From Certhia americana (taxonomy: Eukaryota > Chordata > Aves > Passeriformes > Certhiidae), in assembly GCA_018697195.1 (NCBI GenBank), contig CM031879.1, forward strand, positions 25,417,660 through 25,481,659: a stretch of 64,000 bases of DNA, read 5' to 3'. Position numbers and translations under genes: made by a program. The notes under the pieces were generated by a model. The model searched no databases, was not told the origin of the DNA, and saw nothing but the letters and a program-made list of their open reading frames with translations. Of this stretch, positions 13,263-25,965 are shown one piece after another. Positions within the stretch are counted from its first letter, which is position 1; each line of letters begins with the position of its first letter.

Positions 13263-16200
13263 ATTACACTTAGAAATTGCAGCATATATTTATGGATTAA
13301 AAATGGTTAATAAATGGGAAATTTGGATTAGTGCCCAGCAAGTTAAAGTGAGGGCTGTTAACATGAGCACAGCCTTAGTTGAAACTGAAGGGGCATAGGA
13401 GTGGCAATAAGATCATTTTAAATGATTCCTCTTTTCACATGATAATCATGGATAACTTGAATAAAGTAAATGTATGACATGGAAAGGGTTAGGACAACAT
13501 TAACAGAGAGCACTTCATCAGATAGATGCAAATAAGAGAATAATTTAAAGAAAAAGCTATTCTTGATACTACTTCTGCTGTAGTAATTGTGATCTAATTG
13601 AAATAGGTCCCTTGTATATTGCCTTTTACCTTTTTACTACCCAGTGTAGTGTTTCTAGTAATCCTAAGCGTGCTGAAAACTCATTCTATATGGAGTTAAA
13701 ATGGTTAAAGCTGGCCATGGAATGTTATCTGTGAACTCTTGGAATCTTTTGCCACTTTTTACTGATGTTTCTTTCTGATGGAATTATTATGTGCAGCATG
13801 GTGAGTAAATAAAGCTGTCTTTTAGGAATTTTATCCTAGTGGTAAATGATGAACACACAAGGTTCTCAGGTCTCGTTTTCTCACCTGCTCTCTTTCTTTA
13901 TTATAGCATCCTATGCAGTGTTCCCTTTGAATGCAAAGAGAGAATGTTACCAGAAAAAAATTTACTCTTACATATTTTATTTATCTATTTAAGTCTTTAG
14001 TAAGGCATCTGAAGTAGATTTATTTTCTCTGCTATCTGGATGCTGTTGTTAAAGGTGTGTTATGACTGTCTTCATCTTGCCAAGCTCTATTATGTTGTTT
14101 CATTGTCACTAAGAAATCTGAAATCTAATACATTTTAGTCTACCATAAATGATGTTTTCATGGCATGTTTAATGCTTTCATGCTTCTCTAGATAGAAATG
14201 GAATTTTGGAGCTTAAAAATAATTCAGTATCTAAAATATTGAGAAAAAGGAATTTATTCTTGTGTAACAAAGAAAACTTGGATTTCATAAACCTGACAAA
14301 ATCTTAACATGACTGATGTGTTAACTTCAAAGTGTCATTTCAGGTTGATCAAGGTGTTGAGCTGGTAGACGGACAGCAGTTTTGCCTTCCAGGGCTTTAT
14401 ATTGCTGTTTTCTTGTTATATTATATTAGATATTCTTCCATATCAGTTCAGATCATTTAGATGCTCTTATTTAAATGGAGACAGAATTTCAAAGATCACC
14501 TCAGTCAAGCACTATCCTGCTCCTTAACAGAACGATGTGAAGCTGCAAATATCAATGCTGCCAATGGAAGAAAATTGTTGTTCTAAGTTCACTCAAAATA
14601 ATAAAGCAATAAGTAAGTATTCTAGCAGTCATGCCCTTAAGGATCTCCAAAGGTTTAATGATTTCATTTGTATTACAAGCATTTCAGGGCAGTCTGGGTA
14701 GCAGCTAAGCACACAGGCTTTTCTGCCACTTTCATTTACATAACATAGCCTAATGTAAGATCCATGATTGCCAAGCCTGCTTGAGGGCTTCAGAGAGCTG
14801 ACAGTTCCTCAGCTTGGAAGCTCAGTAGGCAGAAATCATCACAGTATGTATATGCATGTGAGATTCAAACTATTGAATCCCTTTTGTGCTTATTTAATTG
14901 AATTCTGTATCACAGGACATGACAATTTCAGTTCAATGCTGATATGCAAAACTAGGAAAATATAACAGAGATCTTTTTTTGCCTCTTTTTGAATACATCC
15001 TCCCTCTGGCAAGATCAGAAAGACAGACCTTCCACACAGCCTTTTTCATAATGTTTTCACATTGTATTCTCCACTCCCAGAGATGAAAAGGCTATATGAA
15101 AGCACTTTTAGTAACATTTCTGTATGACATGAAGTTCTTCTGTAGATCTACATGACTCAACAGAATAGCTTGATCCAATCCCGGGACTAGGCAAAAGTGT
15201 TTGTTATGTCCTTCATTACTCAAAGTGACTAAAACCGTTATTGGAAATGGCTTTGAACAGACCTAATGGGGACAATAAACTAACTTCCCTTCCAATGAGG
15301 TCATATCTTTCTGCTGGTATATCTGACTTCTGCAGTGTCACAGCTTCCCCTCAACACAAGCTGAGAGAGACAGATCTGGTTGCCTCAGGTTGCTCTTCTG
15401 CCTAATGTAGTTAGAAATGTTCAAGTTGTACCAATTTGCAATGACACTCATTGGCTTAGACAAGGACAGACTTTGATTATTCATTTTTTCCTTATTCTTG
15501 CCAAGGCAAAGGAGGAGCAGATGTCAATTTTCCAAAAATCTCCCATTTTCATGCATGTACAAAATTTTTTAAAGAAGGAAACAGCCCCAAGGTAAGTTAG
15601 GCTGTTACTTTGCATTTATACATTTAATTTAAGACTATACTGTTTCTTCTTCTGGCAATGCAGGACATGATTTGATGCACCCTCACACAATTCTTCCTTA
15701 GAAATTAATTCTTTTAAGGAAACAAAACCAGAAAGAATAACATCTTTCCCAGCTCTCAGACAGCTTCCACGTCTTTAAATCAATTTTGTTAACCATGGAA
15801 AACATTGTGTACTGGCAGGCAAAACACAAAATTGGACTTTAAGCTTTAGATATTTCCTCTGGGTTGTCATTTCTAGACTCTTACAATTATAAACTAGCAG
15901 GTAACATTTTTTTTATAAGCTACAGGTTCAACATTTCAGAAGCATTCTTTACAATAGAATCTGCATACTTTATAACTTCATTAACATTTTTCTTATCAAA
16001 GAAACAGATTTAAACTGGTAAGAGACCTATTTAGCATGGTAATATAAAAAAAAAAAAAAACCAAACTACCTTCAAAATTAACTGATTTTTTTTCTGTGCA
16101 ATTATGCAAATCTGTTGGAAATTCATCACGACCTTACACAACACAATGTTTTAACCAAGGCTTGTTAAATCCTTGTGAATCTTCCTATGTTTTTGGTGGT

Positions 16201-19200
16201 AATCCTGTTCACATCCTGAGACATGGCTTCTATAAATAGTCATCCTGAACTGGTATTCCCTTAACTTCAATTTCCCATCCCCTGCTTTAAGCATGTTTTA
16301 TTGACAGCAGCCCTTTTTATAGTTGCTTTGTGATGAAAAGGCAGCAGTGATCATTTGAACTTTCCACTGGGGAGGTTGCAGTCCAGGAACCAACCAAATT
16401 TGTGAAAACCTTTGGCCATTTCTTCTACTTAATTCACCAAATGAATCTGGAAGAAGTACATTAAAAGCTACAGAGGATTTGCTTTGTTCTGGAGTGCACT
16501 GTGCCTTTCATGTCTGCAGAATGGGGTTTAGTTGACGGGTTTAATTGTTCACAGATTCAGCAATCCTCATTAGTTTGCATTTAGTGCTGTGTCTTTTATG
16601 GATGGTAGATTATTTGACATGACTTGCTATTGCAGAAATAGTTATTTCCAAGCTGCTGCCAAGAGGCTGCAAATTATTTTCATCTAACTCTAGCAAATTT
16701 ATACTTTCACATTCTTGTACCCAATCCTAATGAACCTGACTTAAAAAGGAAAATGTAGGCAATGACTATCTTCTCATGGTAATTTTGCACAGATTATCTT
16801 AAACAAATGGGAGTGTCTGGAGACTTGCACAGTGCAGATTCCAGGCAATGCCCAAATGCTCATTGATTACATTAACAGTTTTGGTCACGGATGGAGTAAT
16901 TCTCCCCTGAGACTGTTCCTAACATAGAAATATAAAAGAGTTGGCTGCTGGATTGCTTACATTGAATGTTAAAAGACTTTGCTGTTAGGCCAGGTGAATT
17001 TCAACATTCTATGAATGATACTGTTCCTTTCTCTGATAGCCACAGGAACCAGTAAGGTTTTTTTATGGTATAATAATAAATAGCAACAATTATGCTGCGA
17101 CAATAGTTTACCTATAAACTGAGTTAAGCTTTCTTCATGTCATGCTTATGTTCATATCATTCATAGTAATACATTCAGAATCCTTTTAAGGTTTGGGATT
17201 TATTTTTATTTATTTGCTTACTTACTTTTTAACAGACATCCAGTACTAACCTGTGTCCTGCCTCACATTCCTATACTATTTCTAGAATTATATACTCTCT
17301 TTATAAAAAAGAACCTCCTATAGTGGTGAAAATTGCAGCTAACACTTAGGCTGTGTGGATACAAATCTGATTTCTTGTCTGCCTTTAATACTAAATTCTT
17401 TCTTCCGAGTTACGTTCAGGTAGCTACTCCTTCCTTGAGCAATGCCTGTAGTTATCTTGAATTTTCTGTGACTATTGCCTGAATTGATGGGGCAAGAACT
17501 GATTAATAAAAATGGTGTCATATGGTCTTTATTAAGAGCTTGTTTAGTTTTGTCCACTAGGTGTTTGTATTTACTAAATAACTTACTATTAATTCAGAAA
17601 ACTTACTGTTTGAGTTAAAGCCCCTGGATTTTGACTTCCCTTTGCTGGGCAGGTGTCCTTGATTTCATTTCTACTGCCCTGATTTCTAGTTATATTATAC
17701 ACCCAGGATTAATCTTTCAGCATTTGCTTTGTGCGAGTAGTTTCGTATCTATCTTGAAGCCTATAAATTTCCATTTTCTTCTGTTGCTGATGTCTAAACC
17801 AAATATTTGAAAAATATGCCTGAAATTTCCCAGTTGGTTCTCAACTTAAAACCCATGAAGATTTTTCAGGTATGAGTATTCACTAAATGTGGACTGAAAA
17901 TGTAGTCCTACATGTAAAAATTATGTCTGCCTTAGTTGTTTCAACACCAAGTTGTGATTTAATGATGTTGGAGAGTTTAATGGTGTCTGAGCAGTTGTTC
18001 ATTCCAAGCTGTTCAAAATACATGTTCAACAAATTCATGGCCTATAGTTATGACTTTTGGCTTGCTCTGAGCCTATTGGTTTACATTAAATAGGAAATTT
18101 TTGCTCAGCTAAGTGTCAGCTCCTACAACACTGATTAAGCCTATTGTGCATTCCCAGCTCATCCACAAATAAGCTGGCAGTAGGTAATAACTGCTGTTAG
18201 CGTTGGATCCTGAATTCTAGAGTATGCATTGTTTTAATGGATGAGGCAGCTCACATCAAAGTCTTTTTGGATTGTTTGTTGTCTTCTGGAGAGGTGTACA
18301 GCTACTGTATCACATGAATTAAGCTGTCTCCTGTGCTACAGAACTGCCGTCTGGAAAGCATCTGGATTTTGATCTGCAGTGTGCTGTCTGCTCAAAGGAC
18401 TTTTCTCTGGCTTACCTTCTCATTGTATCACTGCAGGCTGAGCTAGACAATTCTGAATTGGCTTTTTCTTGATGCTTTCTTATATGATGGATGTGTAGAC
18501 TGTGGAAAAGTAGTTTACCATTCCCATAAATTGTTAAATCTTATTTATTTATTATGATGTGTGTCAGCTTTCTGTTTCCTTAGGTAATAATACAACCAAA
18601 ATAGAATAGTTCAAGTGTCTTCAGTTTCAACTTGAAAGCATGCAGCCATTACTGGAACCTTCTTGGAACACTCAAGCTGGTGTTGTGGACCTGGATTGCT
18701 TTTTCCTTGACCTCCATTTCTATCACAACAAAAAATGCCATCAGAAATATTATTCCTGGGACTCCTTACTGCCTTGTTATAACAGCCACATTTTTAGCCA
18801 CTAATTTATCTGACTCCACCATTTAACAAGACCTTGGAATTTGAAGTCATTAATTTCTTTGCTCTGAATAAATGTGGTCTGATTTTCTTGGCTATTGTTA
18901 GTGCATAGTGAAAATGCATCATAGCTAGACTCCAACTCATCTTTGATCCTGTATTACACTTATAGTTGAGTAGCTTGCAGTCTTCTTCAATGTATGTCAT
19001 AGGAAATCTTGGATTTTCTTAACTCACTCTTGACATTCACTTCTCTGTATCTCCAGTGATGACAGATACTGCTGCTTTTAAATCTTTGATCATAGCATAG
19101 CACAAGAATTGTTTTCAGACCATATTCGGTGATAAACTAATACAGTTGCACACTGTGTTGGCAAACCTTGAGTGATGGTCTGGAGATGAATTCACTGGTA

Positions 19201-20693
19201 ATATCACAGAAGAGAAGACACAATTTCTGGCATGACATGTAATCTGCACTTGGAGATTGCATCAACTACTTTGAGCCTGCTTTAGTTGCTTCTGTGAACT
19301 TCAGTTTACAACAGGGCCAAGTCAGTTAGGTAGAAAAAAACAACTGTAACTTTTTCAGGATTCCAAACTTTGTAGGCTTTCACAAAAAATGTCCTGACAT
19401 TAGTTTTCATATGTCACTTTCAGGAACCCTGAACTCAGTGTGAGTTCAGATTGCTGACAAGAGCATTGTGACTGTATAGATCTATGTTTACTGCGAAGGG
19501 ATAGCTGAAGTTTTGTAGTGTACCTTCCCCAAGATGTCATTCATACACTATTGGTGGTTTTGCTCTTGCCACTGCATGCTAAAGTCAAATATTTCTCTAT
19601 GGCTAAATCATTTTTTTTTCAATAATGTATCAAAAAAATTGTGGCTAATCTATAGCACTGAAACTTTCTGGAGTTAAGCAAAAACTCATACTCACAGTCT
19701 GCACTCCTCCTGCCCCCGAGGAGTATCCAGCCACAAGTCAGCTCTAGCTCAAAGTTCTGTGACCTTGCATAGCTATGGCAGGATGGATATATGGCAGAGC
19801 AGCCTTTCCAGAGATCTGAGACAGTGAGATTTATTGACCTGTATGCATACAATAAATATTGTAATATCTCTTTAAATTTCTGTAGCTGTATCCCATAAGC
19901 ATGGTTGATGCTTGCTACAGGAATAAATGAGTGCTTGTAATGAGCAATTAAACCTCTATCATATTAGTGATGTTAGACATAAAATGTAGCATCTAAAGTC
20001 TTTCTGAAAATCTAAATGTATCAGAAACATCTATTGTAATATAAAGGGAGAATTTCAGCATTTTATTAAGAAACTTTGCTGGGTAAAAGTAATTGCATTT
20101 ACCATAGTGTATTTAATCAACATAAAAATTTATAATTTTTTTTTTTAATTCACCATTTTTTCTCATTCAAGTTTTATTTTAAAATTTCTTTACGAAAATG
20201 TTACATTTCAAAATTATGATTTTCTAAGTGCCAAACCAAAGAAGTGCTTTATTAAACTGCAACATTTTGGATATTGTCTATTTTTTTAAAAAAAAGAAAA
20301 TTAGTTTTGGAAGAGAAAATTTGCTCTACATAGAATATTGTCTTTGAAGAAAAATTGTCTGTTGCACAATTTAAATGTAGCAGGATAAGTCTTTAATTCC
20401 TGGTTTTATTTGATTCCTGGAGGGCCAGTAAGACTGTCAGTGAAAATTTTCTAAAATTTCATTTTATTGTACTATGAACTTTGAAGCATTGTATATAATA
20501 TTTTTTAGGTTTCATTGTATTCTAAAGAAAAATCATATTTCAAACCTTTTAATGTTCCTAGACTTATGGAACATTTAACCTTAAATAGTTTCATGAGGCC
20601 AAATAAAACCTGAAAAAGAAGAAAAGGACAGGAACATTGTTCATGTGCTGGTGGCTTGTCCATGACAACTTCTGGGAGAGGATCATGTCAGGT

Positions 20694-20746
20694 TCTAGGA
20701 TCACACTGTAAAACTGTAAAATCTAGGATTTCACTGTAAAACTGGC
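20694..20746 (+). repeat. Two-copy 28-bp tandem near-duplication
   Basis: The unit starting TCTAGGATCACACTGTAAAA at 20694 recurs from 20722 as TCTAGGATTTCACTGTAAAA with two substitutions. This is a local slippage duplication. Confidence 0.7.
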
Positions 20747-23559
20747 CCAGAGAAGAACAAGCAGTAGAGAGGGATGAAATAGGTGTTTCTTTGGATGGAA
20801 TGGGTAGTTGGAATAGGCGAAGAACAACAGCCACTCTTTCCACTCAGCTTAACAGAGAGATAAATTTGATAATTTTATTTACTACAGTTTGGGCTCTTTT
20901 GCCCTTTGAGAATTTTAAAATTACCCTCCCCAAAGTCTGCAGTCTCCTATTATCAAAGCTGTATCAAAGCTGTACAGAGACAGTGTCCTCTGGGTCTGCT
21001 AGGGTGCATCTTGGCCCTGATTTTTGTCTCACTACTCTCTTCAGGACTGATTTGCGAAGTGGAGGTTATGTCCTCAACGTTGACATTCATAATGCTACAT
21101 ATGGTTGCTAGGCCCCCTTCCAAAATGTGGGTGTTAGGAATTTGGTGTCCTTTACAGTGAGGATAGAAAAATTAGGTCTTTAGGTCTATAGTGAGCATAG
21201 AGAATCCTCAACAACTGCCATGTTGAGAGGTGTTAACAGGTTGGAAGTGACAAGGAAAATTGTGACTTTTAGCACATAGGGTATGCAGCCAGCTGGCATT
21301 TTGGAATTATATACGCCATATTCACCAAAGAACGACTTTGACTTAGGTTTTCTCTTCATAGCAAGGCTGTTAACACCAGTATATGAAATAACCTTCTCAT
21401 GAGATCTGCTTACATTTTGATGTATCCTCCTTGTAAGGTGAATCACCCACAGCAGGAATGACAGAGACCCACAAGTGCAGGTCACCCAGTTGCTGATGAG
21501 AGCTCACCCATTTCTTGGATTGGGAGTTCAAGCTGCTTTTGACAGAGGGGATTTGGACACATGCATGATGAATGTTAGAACCCTGAAATTCATGAATTAA
21601 ATGAGGCTGGAACATCATAAGCACCCCTGCCAACTCCACCTTTCCAGCTATATTTTCTAGTGATTTCTGCCAGGAGGTAATGTGAATAAATGAAGCAGTC
21701 TTGCATACTGCATAAGGTTAGACAGAAGACAAATGTTAACAGGTAAGTGCAGTAGAGATAATCTAAAGTTCACCTCTGAGCCTGAAAGTTTTGTGGGAAT
21801 TTTCAATTGGAGGAGTAAGTATCTAGAAAATTGGGCAGTGAGTTTGAGAACATCACTGATGCCAAAAATAGCTGATGTGATTATAACTTTCCATGACATG
21901 GTGTCATCATTAATGACATAAGACATAAATACCAAATGTAAGGTTGTTACCTGAGCTATCTTTTGTTTTGTTGCACAGCTTTATGCAAATAAACATGTAT
22001 TTTGAGAGCACAGGTTTAAAATTAAGACTTTGGTAAATTTTTTAAATTTAAGAAATGGAGAACTTCCATTTTTAGGAACACACCAATCATTGCATCTGAA
22101 AGAATTTTATGAAATATGATTAAACCTAGCTTCAACATCCACTCTAACAGAGATATCTTAGTATTTGTATTTACTATCCAATCAGATGCCTGACATTTTA
22201 CCGGTTCTTGCTATAAAAAAATGAGAAAAAAAAAGAAAAAAAAAAGTAAAAGAAATGCAAAAGCAAAAACTAAAAGTATATACAGAACAAATTATGTCTC
22301 TAAATGCAAAATAATTGCAATTAGCTTTGAATGCTGTTTCACAGTGCTAATGTTTTTCTAGAATTGTTGAAAGTTTAGAACTTTTTCTTCTGTGGAGAGA
22401 TAACCATACTTGTAGACTGCCAACCAGTCAGTGTAGTGATGGCTTATGTTTTAATTTAGATTGCTTTTGTGGCACTGCACCATAGCTCATACAGATTAAT
22501 CTTAAAAACTCATATACTGAAGGTGGATCTCTGGCAACCTTCAGCCTAAATGCTGCATCTGTAGCCTTAGTTAAAAATACCCAACACAGTATAATGACAA
22601 TTCCTTAATTCAGAGAAGAGAATTTTGATATCTTTCAGCTGTGTGTCTTTGAATATATGTTTGTGTATATGTATAGTGTTAAAGTAACCCCTCTGCATTT
22701 CACTGATAATCCAGTACTTGACTTGTTTACAGACTCACCATTTCTGGCCTTCTAATTAACCCTCTTACCTTTAGCCAGTTAAGAGACTTGTTTTTTTGTT
22801 TCCTTTTAAATTATGTAGAACTGAGCACATAATGCTGTGAAACTTAATGCTTTAAATTTAATATACTGGAGCTGGATATTAAATAAGTAATCAACTAGTT
22901 GAGTTGCTGGAAAAGCTTCCTTTTCTCCAAGTCTCCCAAGGCACCCACTTCTCTTCACAAGTGCTGTAGATTTTTTTTTTTTTTTTTTGCATATGTGTTT
23001 TATTTTCTATTTATATCTTATGACAGGGGAGGCAAAAGCTTAATTAAACTGCAGCTATGGTTTGCCAAAATTGGAACAATCTTTTTAGTGCAATAAACAA
23101 AGATGATACCATAATGAGAAATAAAGAATGGTGTGATAATGCACTTTTATTTTGGTAGGTAAAAGAAGATTATGTTCCTGAAAACAAGTCTTAGGTGAGC
23201 CAGCTTCTAACACCTGCTTCCTTGAAATGCATCTGGACTTCAGGGGTCTAAAAAATTATTCAGAATTAAGCTTCTTAGTAATGAAAATAATGAACAGATA
23301 ATATGTAACATCACTGCACCATTTTCACCACCCTTAAAAAAAAAAACCAAGAAAAAAGGATGAAAATATTCAGATTGTTTTCTTTTGTATGAACTGTATA
23401 GAAGAATCTTCTAACCTATCAACAAATTCTTGATTATTGACTGAGACTGCTAGTAATTTTAAAATTATATAAATTAGGCTTTATGAGAATATGACTCTGT
23501 ATTTGGAAGTTTAGTGTAGTCTTCCCTATTACCAAGAATTTCATATCACAGGTGCTTTA

Positions 23560-23675
23560 AAACCACAAAAAATAAAAATAAAAAACTAAACACTCCCCCC
23601 CCAAAACCAAAACACACAGAACCCTCCAACCCCAAACAAACAAAAAACCCAAGAAAAAGTAAAAAAAACCCTAAC
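23560..23675. repeat. A/C-rich low-complexity tract
   Basis: A run made almost wholly of A and C, with C7 near 23596, CCAACCCC motifs and A-rich spacers. It is asymmetric between strands and has no coding content. Confidence 0.7.
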
Positions 23676-24458
23676 TCCCTATATTTACATATTATAAGAA
23701 AAATAGTTTAGGTAGTTTAATGTTTGAAGTTAAATTTTAGAAACTAAAAAAAGGTCCATATTTAAAACAATTTAAACTATCTTATGAAATCACTGAACTT
23801 GCTTTCATACACATTTCAGTAATATGTGAAATTATTAACTGCATGACCTAACACAGCTACATGTCTGCTAAATAGCTGTTGAATGTTAGTCTTCATTTCT
23901 TTTCTCTTTGATAGGTTTCTGGTAATGTACTGAATTAAGTGGTTTTTTTATCAATGGGAGCCATCTTCCACTCTGCAGTAGAGCATGTCACACAATAACA
24001 CTCTGGAACCATGCAATTTGATAGCATTTTAAAGTTTGCCTCCTCCATGATCTGTTATTGCATACAAAACCCCATAAAATAAACTTCTGTGGCTGTAAAC
24101 TAGAGATATATTTTTTTAAATGGTCCTACTGGAAATAGTCTTAACTTTGGAAATGCCTGCATTTTTCAAAAAAGATTACTGGATTCAGATTTAATTTTCT
24201 AATTATAGCTAAAGTGTAATGTTTGTTAATCTGTTTCTGAATTTGTAAGAGGATAAGATTTTTATACGTGTGAAAATCTTAATTCTTAAACTGACATAAG
24301 AATATGTTTTCACTTAGAGCTGATGCAGAGAAAAATCCTGAAGGAGAAGATGGTGTGGGATAAACTATGTCAAAACCAATCTTTTTTTTTTCAGAATAAT
24401 GATCTGAATTTTAATGGACAGACGAATATTCAACTATGTTCAATAGTGATAATGCAAA

Positions 24459-24530
24459 ATTACAAGGGAAGGAGAAATTGTCCAATATTTCCTTGTAGGT
24501 GTTAATTTGCATTCTGGCAGCTGGCCAGTA
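24459..24530 (+). repeat. Direct duplication, first copy
   Basis: About 70 bp that recurs at 24753-24819. The 43-bp core runs from AATATTTCCTTGTAGGTGTT to GGCAGCTGGCC, and the two copies differ at about three positions. Flanking sequence does not match beyond about 70 bp. Confidence 0.75.
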
Positions 24531-24752
24531 TTAGATGACTAGTATATGACAGGTTTACAGAAAACAAAGTACTGGTGTTAAAGCCTAGCAAAGTATCAAA
24601 ATAAATCAATAACACTAGAAGTCTAAGGGACAATTTTCCCATTCATGAAGATCAAACCCAAAATTCTGAACCTTACCATTAACTTATATCAGCTTATATT
24701 AATGAATATTGTATGTAACATCAATCTTTAAGTTCATATTTGTCTTGTTACT

Positions 24753-24819
24753 ATTACAGGGAATTGTCTAATATTTCTTTGTAGGTGTTAATTTCCATTT
24801 TGGCAGCTGGCCTTCAGTA
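24753..24819 (+). repeat. Direct duplication, second copy
   Basis: Second copy of the segment at 24459-24530, in the same orientation and about 294 bp downstream. The intervening sequence is not obviously a transposon. Confidence 0.75.
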
Positions 24820-25369
24820 AAAATTTTAGTGTTCTTCCATTTGATATGACTTTGACATTTATTCTTAGAAAGGTAAATAGTGTTCTAATGTCTTTCATTT
24901 TTTAGAGTATACTTACAAAAAGAAAGATGAAGCAGACACAGAAGTGATTTGACCTTTCAAAAAATATTTTCAGCAACTTGTTGCTCTGTTAAACTGCTTT
25001 GCATAATTCAAAACATGGATTCCAAGAGCTAATTATCACATCTATATTTAAATCAGTGTTCACTGAAAACTTACAAAATCCTGTCACAAACATTTCTGAA
25101 AAATTTCAAGATGAGGCAGTGTCCATGTGGCTGTGAAGGGAGAATGCTGGTATATAAATATATAGAAATTTACTGAAGTGAACAATTTTACATGTTTGCT
25201 TACTCATATCATAGGTGGGTGTAGAAATGAGGCTGTTTACAGATAATTTCAGTAAATAACATGTCTTTTTCCTTTTCATAAATGTATTGGCAGCTAACTC
25301 AGAGCACTGTTTCCATGACCTGGTGAGAATATCATAGTTTCAGTTCAGTGACTTTAATTTATCAGAGTT
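24820..25369. other. No recognised feature
   Basis: AT-rich. Nothing supported. Confidence 0.55.
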
Positions 25370-25965
25370 TTACAATATTTTCATAAAACCGTAAAGGTCT
25401 TCAATCCCATGAGGACCATGGAATCAAACTCCCTACTCCTTCCAGGATGACCTAATAATAACCATATGAAAAAAAAGCATCATCCAGATGCTCATGTCCA
25501 GCCTGAAACTCACCAGATGCAGCTTCATTCCATTTCCTTGAGTCCTGTCACTGGTCACCAGAGAGAAGGGATTTGTGCCTGCCCCTCTGCTGCCCACCTT
25601 GAGGAACCTGTAGAAAGCCATGAGGCCTTCCCTCAAACTCTGAACAAATCAAGTGACCTCAGATGATCATGATATGTCTTGCCCTCAAGGCCTTTCACAG
25701 TCTTCATAATTCTCCTCTGGATTTATTTATAATTTTATAATTATAAACATATAATTGTAATTGAAGTGCCCAAAATTGCACACGGTATTTGAGGTAAGGT
25801 TGCACCTGTATAGTTTTGAGTGGGACAACGACATCTCTCAAGCAGCCAGTGATGCTATGCCTGATGCCCCTGGGTGCCAGGGCACACTGCTGACTCATGC
25901 TCAACCAGAATCCCCAGATATCTTTCCACAGGGCTCCTCTCCAACTTCTCATTCCTCAATTTGAA
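25370..25965 (-). mobile_element. CR1 LINE 3' half, minus strand
   Basis: On the plus strand the order is TAAAGGTCTTCAATCCCATG (reverse of the CR1 3' untranslated end), TGCAGCTTCATTCCATTTCC near 25517, GTCACTGGTCACCAGAGAGA near 25547, GCCCCTCTGCTGCCCACC near 25580, AAGCCATGAGGCCTTCCCTC near 25615, CTTGCCCTCAAGGCCTTTCA near 25678, and CAACCAGAATCCCCAGATAT near 25902. This is the C-terminal ORF2 region of CR1 read backwards. An AT-rich insertion or expansion (25722-25760, ATTTATAATTTTATAATTAT) interrupts it. Frames of 66-82 codons on both strands are CR1 debris. Confidence 0.85.

Larger units (their letters stand above)
13263..24458. other. Eleven-kilobase AT-rich stretch without recognised genes or repeats
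   Basis: No CR1, LTR or exon is recognisable here. Minor items include a 28-bp near-duplication at 20694-20746, listed separately. There are also homopolymer runs, for example T18 at 22971-22988, an A-rich patch at 22217-22275, and an A/C-rich low-complexity tract at 23560-23675. The segment 16260-16950 has the composition and motif density of conserved enhancer DNA, but this cannot be shown from one sequence. Open frames of up to 106 codons (20791-21111) lack recognisable peptide content. Confidence 0.5.

Noticed and set aside
20791..21111. 106-codon plus frame with an acceptor-like CTCTCTTCAG near 21044
   Set aside because: No matching donor and no recognisable peptide. One pyrimidine-AG is too common to count.
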